Source: Chryseosolibacter sp049791675 (lineage in GTDB: Bacteria; Bacteroidota; Bacteroidia; Cytophagales; Cyclobacteriaceae). Taken from it: a stretch of DNA of 64,000 bases. The stretch covers positions 24,319 through 88,318 of the forward strand of contig JBARAD010000104.1 of assembly GCA_049791675.1 (NCBI GenBank), in the 5' to 3' direction. Below are positions 8,784 to 17,845 of the stretch, in pieces. Under the pieces are notes generated by a model, which ran no database searches, was not told the origin of the DNA, and worked only from the letters and a program-made list of their open reading frames with translations. The translations under genes were made by a program, and so were the position numbers. Each line of letters opens with the position of its first letter. Position 1 is the first letter of the stretch.

Positions 8784-9536
8784 ATGCCCATTTCGGTTAA
8801 ACAGGAGAACGGATTCAGTTTTGTAGATGAAGGACAAGGACAGGTGCTCTTGTTATTGCACGGATTGTTTGGGGCGCTCAGCAATTGGGAAGGTGTCGTA
8901 AGCCGATTTTCAAAAAATTTCCGGGTGGTTATTCCGATGCTTCCGATCTATGAAATGCCGATCAGAGAGGCTGGGCTCGAGGGCCTGCGAAAATTTGTTG
9001 AGGATTTTGTCGCTTTCAAGAGTCTGAACGATCTCATCATTATGGGCAACAGCCTGGGTGGGCACGTCGCGCTACTCTACACGCTGGAAAACGGCGACAA
9101 GGTGAAAAAACTGATCCTTACCGGAAGCTCCGGGTTATTTGAAGATTCAATGGGTGGTTCGTATCCGAAGCGCGGCAATTATGACTATATCCGGGAGCGG
9201 GTTGCCTACACCTTTTTTGATCCGGGCGTAGCAACGAAGGATCTCGTTGACGAAGTCTTTGAGACCACGAAGAGCATCCCGAAGTGTATGCGCATTGTGG
9301 CCATCGCCAAGTCAGCCCAGCGTCATAATATGGCTGAGGAAATACCAAATATCAAGATCCCGACGCTGTTGGTTTGGGGATTAAACGATACAATTACACC
9401 GCCGATCGTAGCACATGAGTTCAACAGACTAATTCCTAACTCGGAATTAAAATTTATAGATAATTGTAGTCATGCTCCCATGATGGAGCACCCTGAGAAA
9501 TTTAATCAGTTGGTGGAAACCTTTCTGATCAAATAA
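8784..9536 (+). CDS. alpha/beta hydrolase
   Basis: This 250-residue alpha/beta-hydrolase fold enzyme has an intact triad: nucleophile Ser90 in GNSLGGH, Asp202 in WGLNDTITPP and His230 in NCSHAPMMEHPEKF. The oxyanion motif LLLHGLFGALSNWEGV is at 23-38. The overall look is that of small esterase or C-C hydrolase (MhpC/BioH-like) members; the substrate cannot be predicted. It is the first gene of the run that continues with the CBS protein and nadK. Confidence 0.88.
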   Translation: MPISVKQENGFSFVDEGQGQVLLLLHGLFGALSNWEGVVSRFSKNFRVVIPMLPIYEMPIREAGLEGLRKFVEDFVAFKSLNDLIIMGNSLGGHVALLYTLENGDKVKKLILTGSSGLFEDSMGGSYPKRGNYDYIRERVAYTFFDPGVATKDLVDEVFETTKSIPKCMRIVAIAKSAQRHNMAEEIPNIKIPTLLVWGLNDTITPPIVAHEFNRLIPNSELKFIDNCSHAPMMEHPEKFNQLVETFLIK

Positions 9537-9595
9537 GGAGTTCGAAAGGAGGGCAAAGTGCCTGCGTCGGTGGAAGTGCACATAAAATCATCACT

Positions 9596-10261
9596 ATGAT
9601 TGCCGAGGATTTGATTAACCACATGATACCTCCCCTGAAGGGGACGGATGATGCACATAAAGCCATTGTGTGGATGGAGGAATTCCGCTGCAACCATATG
9701 CCCGTAGTAGACAACGGTCATTTGCTCGGTTTCATTTCCGAAGAGATTATCCTGGAAACAAATGACATCGAAAAAAATGTCGGTGACTTCAACCTGGTGG
9801 GACAAACCAGTTATGTTCATCTTGACACCCATTTCTATGACATTCTCAAGGTTGCAACCGACAATAAGTTACACATGGTTGCTGTGCTCAATGAAGATCA
9901 ACAGTATTGCGGTGTAATAACCGTACAGGATACACTCACATCTTTTGCTCAAACTGCCGCTGTGCAGATGCCGGGTTCGATCCTCGTGCTTTCCATGAAT
10001 TATGCAGATTATTCGCTCGCCGAAATAAGCAGGCTTATTGAGGAGAACAGGGCGAAGATTCTCAGTAGTATTATCAAGGAGGATCCGCTCGATCCCGGAA
10101 AGATCCGTCTTACCCTGAAAGTCAACCAGGGAGATATGTCACGCATTGTGGCTACCCTCGAACGATTCGGATACAAAGTCATCGGTCGCTATCAGGAATC
10201 GAAACCTATCGAAAATGAGCGGGAACGCATCGACATGCTGTTGCGGTACCTGGATATTTAA
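9596..10261 (+). CDS. CBS-domain protein
   Basis: This 221-residue protein has two CBS motifs over about residues 1-120 (LINHMIPPLKG, then TSYVHLDTHFYDILKVATDNKLHMVAVLN). These are followed by an ACT-like C-terminal half (PGSILVLSMNYADYSLAEISRLIEENRAKI, about 124-160). Such modules sense adenine nucleotides or small ligands. It sits 87 bases upstream of nadK, and I recall this pairing from other Cytophagales, so a regulatory link to NAD(P) metabolism is possible but unproven. Confidence 0.82.
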   Translation: MIAEDLINHMIPPLKGTDDAHKAIVWMEEFRCNHMPVVDNGHLLGFISEEIILETNDIEKNVGDFNLVGQTSYVHLDTHFYDILKVATDNKLHMVAVLNEDQQYCGVITVQDTLTSFAQTAAVQMPGSILVLSMNYADYSLAEISRLIEENRAKILSSIIKEDPLDPGKIRLTLKVNQGDMSRIVATLERFGYKVIGRYQESKPIENERERIDMLLRYLDI

Positions 10262-10348
10262 CGCCGATTTTTTCATTTACAATCCCTTTGTATCTTTATA
10301 CATTGGAAATGCTGTGTTGTTTCCCCGTATAACTTGAAGAAATAGTAA

Positions 10349-11224
10349 ATGAAAATTGGTGTTCACGGTAAGGAATTTACACGGCAGTCTGCTCCATTTA
10401 TTCAGCGTATTTTCGAGATCCTTACCCAGCATCATGTCAAGCTCCATGTTTCAACCCGGTTTGCGGGTTTCCTGAAACAATCAGCCTTCAGAAATTATAA
10501 GTGGGAAACCTACCAACCTACGGATTCTTTAAAATCGCTCGACCTGCTGATCAGTATCGGTGGAGACGGAACCCTGCTCGAATCAGTCACTCATATCGGG
10601 AAAACGGAGATCCCGGTGTTGGGTATCAACACTGGCCGGCTGGGATTCCTCGCTACCATCAGCCGCGAAGAAACTGAGCAAGCGCTTGAGCAGGTCCTGA
10701 CCCGCTCCTTTACCCTTGACAAACGGGCAGTACTCAGGTTAGAGACAGATACCGGTCTTTTCGGAAACCTGAACTTTGCATTAAATGACTTTACGGTGGT
10801 GAAAAAAGACAGCTCCGCCATGATCACCATTCATACTTTCATCGATGGCGAATTTTTGAATTCGTATTGGGCCGATGGGATTATTGTTTCCACACCGACT
10901 GGGTCAACAGGATATTCTCTTAGCTGTGGAGGGCCACTCATCTTCCCGCGTTCGGGCAATTTCGTCCTCACGCCGGTAAGTCCGCACAATCTGACCGTCC
11001 GGCCTATCATTGTTTCAGACACTTCTGAAATTTCATTTCAGGTAGATGGCCGCAGCAAAAAATTTCTGGTCAGTCTGGATTCAAGGATCGCGACAGTAGA
11101 CAATACCGTTAAGCTAACCATCAAACGAGCGGATTTCATCGTAAACCTTGTCCAGCTCGAGGGCCATCATTATTTCAAGACCCTCCGACAAAAGTTGAAC
11201 TGGGGATTAGATATTCGTAACTAA
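10349..11224 (+). CDS. nadK: NAD kinase
   Basis: NadK (291 residues, typical size) phosphorylates NAD to NADP with ATP or polyphosphate. The diagnostic GGDGT is at 71-75 (LLISIGGDGTLLES). The second conserved region, VSTPTGSTGYSLSCGGPL, lies near 180-197. The family's NE/D motif is present as LNDFTVVKK near 147. The likely promoter is weak (TATCTTTA near 10291). It is followed by two outer-membrane-type genes in the same direction. Confidence 0.95.
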   Translation: MKIGVHGKEFTRQSAPFIQRIFEILTQHHVKLHVSTRFAGFLKQSAFRNYKWETYQPTDSLKSLDLLISIGGDGTLLESVTHIGKTEIPVLGINTGRLGFLATISREETEQALEQVLTRSFTLDKRAVLRLETDTGLFGNLNFALNDFTVVKKDSSAMITIHTFIDGEFLNSYWADGIIVSTPTGSTGYSLSCGGPLIFPRSGNFVLTPVSPHNLTVRPIIVSDTSEISFQVDGRSKKFLVSLDSRIATVDNTVKLTIKRADFIVNLVQLEGHHYFKTLRQKLNWGLDIRN

Positions 11225-11280
11225 ATTTTCCTTATTTTTAGGGTTACTGATATAGTCAGGTTTTTTAATCCCCACCTCAA

Positions 11281-12345
11281 ATGACGAAGGTTGCCAGCTG
11301 GTTACTCGTTGCCATCTTTTTACTGTCGGGCTGGAACGAAGTATTCGGCCAGTTGGATCGCAATACGCTTCGCAGGAACAATAAACGTCTGATGACGTAC
11401 CGCGGTAAGAAGTCCAGTTTCAGCAAAGAAAAGCGGTATTCTTCCCTTGGCCTGTCCGTGAACGCCCTGAACTACTACGGTGATCTGGCCCCAAACCCCG
11501 GCCGTTTCAGCACCGATATTTCCTTTACGCGCCCAGCCCTTGGGTTAACCTTTTCGCAAAGGCTCGGCCCCCGTTATTCGATCAGCGCCGGCCTGATGTA
11601 CGGAACGTTGCGGGGTTCTGACTTTACCTCCGCCGACCCGAATGATCTGGAGAATGGAAAATTTCGCTATCTCCGAAATTTGTCATTCAGAAACCGTATC
11701 AAAGAACTTTCAGCCCTGGCCATCTTTGACCTCTTCGAAAACCAGGCAACTTACCTTAGCCGTATCAAGTGGACCCCGTACGCGTTTGGCGGGTTGGCCG
11801 TCTTTCACCACAACCCCCAGGCCATCGCCCCGGCAGTGGGCCTGGATAATCAACCCCTGGCCGAAGCAGGCCAATGGGTCAATTTGCGGAAGCTGGGAAC
11901 CGAAGGGCAATATGCCAACCTGCTGGCCACAGATGCCAATGACGGTCTCAAACCCTATAATTTAATACAGCTGGCTATACCATTTGGAGTGGGGCTGCGT
12001 TTCAAAGTACATGAAGTGGTAGACTTTTCGGCAGAAATTGCCTTCAGGTATCTGTTCACCGACTATATAGATGACGTAAGCAGAAATTATGTCGACCTGG
12101 GCGTGCTGGATTCGGAGTTGGCAAGAGCTTTGTCCTACCGAAGCAATGAAATAACAGGTGGGGATGTGGCGCGCGAGCCAATGGTTGCGAGAAATGGCGT
12201 CACCTATAATTTGATCAATGGTTATGGGCATGAGTACCCTACAAATATACGGGGCAGGAAAAACAACAATGATATCTTTACCGTGGGAACACTTCGCTTT
12301 TCCTATATTCTCGGCAAATCCATGCACCGGGCAAAATTCAGGTAA
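11281..12345 (+). CDS. outer-membrane beta-barrel-like protein (DUF6089-like), copy 1
   Basis: This 354-residue protein has a signal peptide ending near FGQ (residue 24) and many alternating aromatic strands. The opening LGLSVNALNYYGDLAPNPGRF and the later IPFGVGLRFKVHEVVDFSAEIAFRYLFTDYIDDVS fit the DUF6089 pattern seen before uppS in Bacteroidota. Function is unknown. The context (uppS, bamA and periplasmic chaperones downstream) suggests an envelope role. It is longer than copy 2, with an insertion around residues 180-220. Confidence 0.72.
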   Translation: MTKVASWLLVAIFLLSGWNEVFGQLDRNTLRRNNKRLMTYRGKKSSFSKEKRYSSLGLSVNALNYYGDLAPNPGRFSTDISFTRPALGLTFSQRLGPRYSISAGLMYGTLRGSDFTSADPNDLENGKFRYLRNLSFRNRIKELSALAIFDLFENQATYLSRIKWTPYAFGGLAVFHHNPQAIAPAVGLDNQPLAEAGQWVNLRKLGTEGQYANLLATDANDGLKPYNLIQLAIPFGVGLRFKVHEVVDFSAEIAFRYLFTDYIDDVSRNYVDLGVLDSELARALSYRSNEITGGDVAREPMVARNGVTYNLINGYGHEYPTNIRGRKNNNDIFTVGTLRFSYILGKSMHRAKFR

Positions 12346-12417
12346 GGATAGAGGTGTCAGCTATTGGAATCCCGGTACTAACGGTCTCCATAACTTTAAA
12401 TACATTAAATTTTCCAG

Positions 12418-13095
12418 ATGAGAACATTTTGGGTGGTTGGTTTCATGTTGGCGGCGTATTCGCTTTCCGCTCAAAAGTCCGAAGTCGGTTTTGGCATTGG
12501 AACCCTGAATTACACAGGCGACCTCGCCCGAACTTATAATATATTGAATTCGCGGCCAGCGGCCACGCTGTTCTACAGGGCTAACCTCAGCCAGGTCGTG
12601 AGCCTGCGTGCCGCGATCACCGGAGGCAGTATCGGGGCGAGCGACAAGCGGCCTATCGATGCCTTTGCTGAACAACGCGACGCCTCATTCAGTCTCTTTC
12701 TTATGGAAGCATCCACCGTCATGGAGTATCACTTTATGAACTGGCGCGATGATAAACACATCATGCGATTCACGCCCTACCTTTTCGGAGGACTTGGAAT
12801 ATTTGGGATCTCCGGTACGCAAAGCAAATCTTCCGAATACAGCAACGTTCAGGGGGCTATACCTTTCGGTCTCGGGATGAAATACATTGTTAACCCCAAG
12901 TGGTACGTGTCGCTTGAATTCGGAGCGCGGAAAACCTTTTTTGATCACCTGGACAATGTCTCCGCCGGCAGCAACCGGCTGGTAAAAAATTATCAGTACG
13001 GAAACCCCTATGATAACGACGTCTACTATTTTGTGGGCTTCAGTCTGACCCGCACCTTTTACGATATCCCCTGTCCTACCAACCCCTACAAATAA
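12418..13095 (+). CDS. outer-membrane beta-barrel-like protein (DUF6089-like), copy 2
   Basis: This 225-residue paralogue of the preceding gene has a short signal peptide (ending LSAQ, residue 19). It shares VGFGIGTLNYTGDLA and AIPFGLGMKYIVNPKWYVSLEFGARKTFFDHLDNVSA with copy 1. The ATG follows copy 1 by 72 bases. Its size is closer to the usual DUF6089 length than copy 1. No enzymatic motif is visible, and an outer-membrane structural role is inferred from predicted strands and neighbours. Confidence 0.75.
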   Translation: MRTFWVVGFMLAAYSLSAQKSEVGFGIGTLNYTGDLARTYNILNSRPAATLFYRANLSQVVSLRAAITGGSIGASDKRPIDAFAEQRDASFSLFLMEASTVMEYHFMNWRDDKHIMRFTPYLFGGLGIFGISGTQSKSSEYSNVQGAIPFGLGMKYIVNPKWYVSLEFGARKTFFDHLDNVSAGSNRLVKNYQYGNPYDNDVYYFVGFSLTRTFYDIPCPTNPYK

Positions 13096-13157
13096 ACCGC
13101 AATTGACTGGCAATAGCAGTATCTGTTAATTAACCATTCTCCTTAAATTTTTTTACC

Positions 13158-13172
13158 TAATTTTGCGACCCC
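13158..13172 (+). promoter_or_regulatory. -7 element abutting the uppS start
   Basis: TAATTTTG (13158-13165) matches TAnnTTTG exactly. It is followed by CGACCCC and then the GTG start of uppS at 13173. A start site 5-8 bases after TTTG would fall on or beside the start codon, so the message may be leaderless. The -33 element is not obvious. Confidence 0.5.
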
Positions 13173-13925
13173 GTGGGATCATTCAAGGAAAATATAGACT
13201 TTAACAATTTACCCAAGCACGTCGCCGTGATCATGGACGGCAATGGCAGGTGGGCAAAGAAGAAAGGTGCCAGACGCATCTTCGGCCACCGGAATGCCGT
13301 TCAGGCAGTTCGCGATGTGACCGAGGCATCCGGGGAACTTGGCATAAAGTATCTGACCCTGTACGCATTTTCCACCGAAAACTGGTCGAGACCAAAAGAA
13401 GAAGTGGAAGGCCTGATGGAATTGCTGGTAAACACGCTCAAACAGGAAATCGGGACCCTGATGGAGAACCAGGTGAAGCTGAAGACCATCGGAGATACTT
13501 CCCATTTACCCGCCAATTGCCAGAAAAATCTTGAATGGGCCATAAACGAAACAAAGGACAACAGTGGCCTCACGCTGATCCTGGCTTTGAGTTACAGCGG
13601 CCGTTGGGAGATCCTCGAAGCGGTAAAACGGATTGCCACCGAAGCCAGGGATGGAAAACTTGATATTTCTTCCATAAATGAAGCCACCTTTGGCAACTAT
13701 TTGAAGACTTCCGGCATCCCTGATCCAGAGCTCCTGATCAGAACCAGTGGCGAGTTACGCATCAGTAATTTCCTGCTCTGGCAAATTGCTTACACAGAAC
13801 TTTATATAACGCCGACCCTTTGGCCTGATTTCAGAAAAGAGCATTTATATGAAGCAATCTGGTCCTACCAGCAGCGCGAACGCAGATTTGGCAAAACAAG
13901 TGAACAATTGAATCCGGTTAGTTGA
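13173..13925 (+). CDS. uppS: isoprenyl transferase (undecaprenyl diphosphate synthase)
   Basis: UppS (250 residues) builds the C55 lipid carrier for peptidoglycan and other surface polymers. The catalytic motif VAVIMDGNGRWAKK has Asp22, the family's essential aspartate. RTSGELRISNFLLWQIAYTEL lies near 190-210. The GTG start is supported because it gives the normal spacing to NLPKHVAVIMDGNGRW. It overlaps the bamA ATG by one base (TGATG), so lipid-carrier synthesis and outer-membrane assembly are translationally linked here. Confidence 0.95.
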   Translation: MGSFKENIDFNNLPKHVAVIMDGNGRWAKKKGARRIFGHRNAVQAVRDVTEASGELGIKYLTLYAFSTENWSRPKEEVEGLMELLVNTLKQEIGTLMENQVKLKTIGDTSHLPANCQKNLEWAINETKDNSGLTLILALSYSGRWEILEAVKRIATEARDGKLDISSINEATFGNYLKTSGIPDPELLIRTSGELRISNFLLWQIAYTELYITPTLWPDFRKEHLYEAIWSYQQRERRFGKTSEQLNPVS

Positions 13926-16630
13926 TGAAAAGAATTTTAATTATCACCCTGTTTCTCGGGGTGGCTTTCGATACATGGTCGCAATTCAGGAGGGGCCGCG
14001 AACGCGATAACCAAGCCGTTCAGGAACAGCAGGGGCCGCTGAATTACGCCAATCCGGCGGAATATACCATCGCCGGGATCGAAGTAACCGGTATTGAGAT
14101 CCTCGACAAAAATGCCATGATCTCCATCTCCGGACTGAAGGTAGGCGATAAGATCAAAATTCCCGGCGATGCTATCGCAGGCGCTATTCGCAAGATATGG
14201 AAGTACGGTCTGGTGGGTGATGTCTCTATCGTGGTAGACAGAATCGAGGGCTCAAATGTTTACCTGGTCATCAACCTGGCCGAGCGGTCAAGACTTACTG
14301 CTTTTTACTTCAGCGGAATCTCAAAAGGGCAGGAGTCAGGATTGAAGGAAGACCTGAATCTTATCCGCGGCAAGATCGTCAACGATGCAATGGTCCGGAA
14401 TACGGAGCTCGCCGTGAAAAAATATTTTGTGAAAAAAGGGTTTCTCAATACAGAAGTGAAAGTCATCCAGGAAGTGGATACGCTCAATAGTGATGGAATC
14501 AAGTTGAGGATTCAGGTCGATCCGAAGTCAAAAGTAAAGATCCATAAGATCTCCTTTGAGGGAAATGATAACATCGCTGAGGGCGCCCTGAAAAAGCGGA
14601 TGAAAAAAACCAAGGAACACGCGCGTTTCGTTTTACACCGCACCATCTTGCAAAACATTTTTAAACCGAGAAAGTATCTGGTCGGAGAACCCTACGAAGC
14701 AAGCTGGAGAGACGTAAAAAAATTCCTGGGTAACAATGTAAAGCTGAACGTTTTCGCCGGATCAAAATTCATTCAATCAGAGTATGAAGCGGACAAACAA
14801 AAGATAATTGACTACTACAATACCAAGGGCTACCGCGATGCGGAGATCCTCTCGGATTCCATCTATAGTCACAACGACAGAACGATCAACATCGCTTTCA
14901 AAATCCACGAAGGACCGAAATATTACTTCCGCAATATCATCTGGAGCGGAAATTTTATCTACACAGACAGACAATTAAGCACCGTTCTCGCCATCGGAAA
15001 AGGCGATGTATACAACAAGGAACTGATCCAGCGAAAACTGACATTCAATCCGAAGGGAATGGATATCAGCGGACTGTATATGGACGACGGCTATCTGTTC
15101 TTCCGCATCAATCCGGTAGAAGTAGCCGTAGCAGGTGACAGTATCGATGTAGAGATGCGCATCTTCGAAGGCGAGCAGGCCACGATCGATGAAGTTACCA
15201 TCACAGGGAATGAACGCACCAGCGATCACGTGATCCGCCGCGAACTGATGACAATCCCCGGCCGCAAATTCAGCAGGTCGGATATCATCCGCACGCAGCA
15301 AAGTCTTTCACAACTCGGCTATTTCGCTCCTGAAAAAGTGAATCCTAACCTTGAACCAAACCAGGCCGATGGAACTGTGAATGTTGAATGGCAGGTCGAA
15401 GAGCAGTCCAATGACCAGATTGAATTGTCAGGTGGATGGGGCGGTTACTACGGCTTCGTTGGAACGTTAGGTCTGACATTTAATAATTTCTCGCTGCGGA
15501 ATATTCCCAAATTGCACAACTGGAAACCGTTGCCGGTAGGAGACGGGCAGCGTTTGCAGATGCGTGTTCAGGCAAACGGTCGTCAATACCAGAGCTATAG
15601 CTTCTCCTTCACTGAGCCCTGGCTGGGTGGACGCAAGCCTCACTCATTTACAGTGAGTCTCAACAGCTCTGTTCAACGCTCCCTCTTCGGTTACGGCTAC
15701 TCTTCGTTGCCGGACCCTACCGATGAAACACCTACCCTGAAAGTAAACAGTATTACCGTTGGTCTGGGCCGAAGACTTGAGTGGCCTGATAATTACTTCA
15801 CGCTGACAAACTCAGTTTCGCTGCTGCGCTATACACTCGATAACTGGTTCTCCGGAGGTTTAGGCTTTACGGATGGTAATGCGAACAGCTTCACCTTCAA
15901 TACAACATTGTCCAGGAGAAGTGTCAATGAGATCATGTACCCTTCACAAGGTTCGGAAATATCACTTAGCCTGACGCTCACTCCGCCGCATTCCATGTGG
16001 AGGAAGATCGATTATGCCACGGCATCAAATGCTGAAAAATTCAGCTGGATCGAATTCCATAAGTGGATGTTTGACGCGAAATACTACCTGCCTCTTGACA
16101 GTAAAAAGAAACTCGTCATTGAAGCCAAAGCGCATTTCGGTTTCATCGGCTCCTATACGGACAAAGCGGGCATCGGGCCTTTCGAACGATTCTTCCTCGG
16201 AGGTGACGGCCTTGCCGGCGGATTTAACTCATTCCTACTGGGACAGGAGATCATCGGGTTGAGAGGTTATGAAAACAACAAAGTCACCCCTCCGTTGTAT
16301 GACCGTTACGGAGAAAGAGGCATTGGAAATGATGTCCAGGGTGGCATTGTCTATGATAAATTAGGCATCGAACTTCGTTACCCTGTTACGACCGGAAGCG
16401 CGGCAACTATTTATGGATTCGCCTTTACGGAAGCTGGTAATAACTGGAGCAATTATGAGGACTTTAATCCGTTTAAGTTATACAAATCGGCCGGTTTCGG
16501 TGCGCGGATCTTTATGCCAGCTTTCGGGTTGATCGGATTAAATTGGGCGTACGGGTTTGATACCCTGCCATACGCCACGGAACCTAGCGGCTCGCAGTTC
16601 CACTTCACTATCGGACAGCAAATCAGGTAG
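13925..16630 (+). CDS. bamA: outer membrane protein assembly factor BamA
   Basis: This 901-residue Omp85 protein inserts beta-barrels into the outer membrane. After a signal peptide (MKRILIITLFLGVAFDTWSQ) come POTRA repeats (about 45-480, for example EVTGIEILDKNAMISISGLKVGD and EVTITGNERTSDHVIRRELMTIPG) and a C-terminal barrel. The barrel contains the lid-loop motif IGLRGYENN near residue 780. I choose the ATG at 13925 rather than the in-frame TTG one codon earlier. It lies upstream of two OmpH/Skp genes, a classic cluster. Confidence 0.95.
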   Translation: MKRILIITLFLGVAFDTWSQFRRGRERDNQAVQEQQGPLNYANPAEYTIAGIEVTGIEILDKNAMISISGLKVGDKIKIPGDAIAGAIRKIWKYGLVGDVSIVVDRIEGSNVYLVINLAERSRLTAFYFSGISKGQESGLKEDLNLIRGKIVNDAMVRNTELAVKKYFVKKGFLNTEVKVIQEVDTLNSDGIKLRIQVDPKSKVKIHKISFEGNDNIAEGALKKRMKKTKEHARFVLHRTILQNIFKPRKYLVGEPYEASWRDVKKFLGNNVKLNVFAGSKFIQSEYEADKQKIIDYYNTKGYRDAEILSDSIYSHNDRTINIAFKIHEGPKYYFRNIIWSGNFIYTDRQLSTVLAIGKGDVYNKELIQRKLTFNPKGMDISGLYMDDGYLFFRINPVEVAVAGDSIDVEMRIFEGEQATIDEVTITGNERTSDHVIRRELMTIPGRKFSRSDIIRTQQSLSQLGYFAPEKVNPNLEPNQADGTVNVEWQVEEQSNDQIELSGGWGGYYGFVGTLGLTFNNFSLRNIPKLHNWKPLPVGDGQRLQMRVQANGRQYQSYSFSFTEPWLGGRKPHSFTVSLNSSVQRSLFGYGYSSLPDPTDETPTLKVNSITVGLGRRLEWPDNYFTLTNSVSLLRYTLDNWFSGGLGFTDGNANSFTFNTTLSRRSVNEIMYPSQGSEISLSLTLTPPHSMWRKIDYATASNAEKFSWIEFHKWMFDAKYYLPLDSKKKLVIEAKAHFGFIGSYTDKAGIGPFERFFLGGDGLAGGFNSFLLGQEIIGLRGYENNKVTPPLYDRYGERGIGNDVQGGIVYDKLGIELRYPVTTGSAATIYGFAFTEAGNNWSNYEDFNPFKLYKSAGFGARIFMPAFGLIGLNWAYGFDTLPYATEPSGSQFHFTIGQQIR

Positions 16631-16632
16631 TT

Positions 16633-17169
16633 ATGCGGGTTTATTTAATTACGTTTTTTTTTCTCATTTTCGGCCTGAATTTTGTCAATGCTCAGCGGTT
16701 CGGATACATTGACACCGATTTCATCCTGAATAAAATGCCCGATTACCAAAAGGCGCAGGAAGAAATCAACCAGCTGTCGCAAGCCTGGGAGAAGGAAGTG
16801 CAGGACATGAGTAAGGAGATTCAGTCCATGTACAGCGCCTTTCAGGCAGAGCAGGTGCTTCTGACGGAAGAGATGAAAAAGGAGCGTACCGCGGCAATCC
16901 AGAAGAAAGAAGTGGAGATGAAAGAATATCAAAAAAAGGTATTCGGCTTCGGCGGGCTCTACTTTCTGAAGCAGCAGGAACTTGTCAAACCTGTTCAGGA
17001 TAAAGTGTGGGACGCTGTGGATAAAGTCGCCAAACAAAATAACCTGGCCATTGTATTTGACAAAGCAGGTGAATTGGTAATGATATACACCGACCCGAGG
17101 TATGACTATACGGATTTTGTGCTTGATGAACTGGGGCTTGGTGACCCTAACGATAAGATTAAAAACTAA
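16633..17169 (+). CDS. OmpH/Skp family periplasmic chaperone, copy 1
   Basis: This 178-residue protein has a signal peptide (cleavage near VNAQ, residue 20), then RFGYIDTDFILNKMPDYQKAQEEINQ, a standard OmpH/Skp opening, then a long helical coiled-coil arm over about 38-130. Skp trimers hold unfolded outer-membrane proteins on the way to BamA. Two bases separate it from the bamA stop, so the two are surely in one operon. It is paralogous to the next gene. Confidence 0.9.
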   Translation: MRVYLITFFFLIFGLNFVNAQRFGYIDTDFILNKMPDYQKAQEEINQLSQAWEKEVQDMSKEIQSMYSAFQAEQVLLTEEMKKERTAAIQKKEVEMKEYQKKVFGFGGLYFLKQQELVKPVQDKVWDAVDKVAKQNNLAIVFDKAGELVMIYTDPRYDYTDFVLDELGLGDPNDKIKN

Positions 17170-17184
17170 ATTGAATAAACTCCA

Positions 17185-17751
17185 ATGAGAAAACTTGTTT
17201 TACTATTTGTGCTTGCCGCAGGAATGATCACCGCCCAGGCGCAAACTCCTACTGCATCTTCCAAAATCGGTTTTGCTGATGTCGATTATATTTTCAGCCA
17301 GATGCCTGAAGCAAAACAGATTGACACAGAATTGAAATCTACGCAGCAGCAACTGAAGAATCAGATCGATTCAAAGTCTCAGGAGTTTCAGAAAAAATTG
17401 GCTGACTATCAGGCAAATCTAGGTACCATGCTGGACGCGGTTCGTCAGAACACTGAACGCGAGCTCACGCAACTGCAGGAAAACCTGCAGAAACTTCAGC
17501 AGGATGCCCAGGTTACTATCCAGAACAAGCAAACTCAGCTGATGGAGCCCGTTTACAAGAAGGTGGGAAAAGCCATCGAAGACGTAGCTAAAGAAAACGG
17601 ATATACTTTTGTTCTGAATCAGCAGATCGGCGGGTTGGATGTGATCCTTTATGGTGATGAAAACAATGATGTATCTGACCTGGTGCTGAAGAAATTAGGT
17701 GTAACGCCCAAGCCTGCTACCGGCACGCAGAGCAATCAGCCCAAACAATAA
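17185..17751 (+). CDS. OmpH/Skp family periplasmic chaperone, copy 2
   Basis: This 188-residue protein has a signal peptide (MRKLVLLFVLAAGMITAQAQ) and IGFADVDYIFSQMPEAKQIDTELKS, followed by a glutamine-rich coiled coil (about 48-120). It is the last gene of the uppS-bamA-ompH-ompH unit and is followed 19 bases later by a strong terminator. The tandem duplication of Skp is common in Bacteroidota. The two copies may form different trimers or serve different clients. Confidence 0.9.
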   Translation: MRKLVLLFVLAAGMITAQAQTPTASSKIGFADVDYIFSQMPEAKQIDTELKSTQQQLKNQIDSKSQEFQKKLADYQANLGTMLDAVRQNTERELTQLQENLQKLQQDAQVTIQNKQTQLMEPVYKKVGKAIEDVAKENGYTFVLNQQIGGLDVILYGDENNDVSDLVLKKLGVTPKPATGTQSNQPKQ

Positions 17752-17770
17752 ACAGGATTTGACGTCCTTC

Positions 17771-17802
17771 AAGCCTTCCTGAACAGGGAAGGCTTTTTTT
17801 TT
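17771..17802 (+). terminator. rho-independent terminator after the bamA-ompH unit
   Basis: A perfect 9-bp stem, AAGCCTTCC (17771-17779) with GGAAGGCTT (17787-17795), encloses a 7-base loop and runs into a T tract to 17802. Confidence 0.92.
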
Positions 17803-17845
17803 GAATAATATTTGCGAACGCTACATTGTTATATTTTGTGACCGA

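Noticed and set aside
15214..15238. GATCACGTGATC palindrome in bamA as a parS site
   Set aside because: Only the central CACGTG and two flanking bases match; the outer TGTT/AACA arms are missing and it is within coding sequence.
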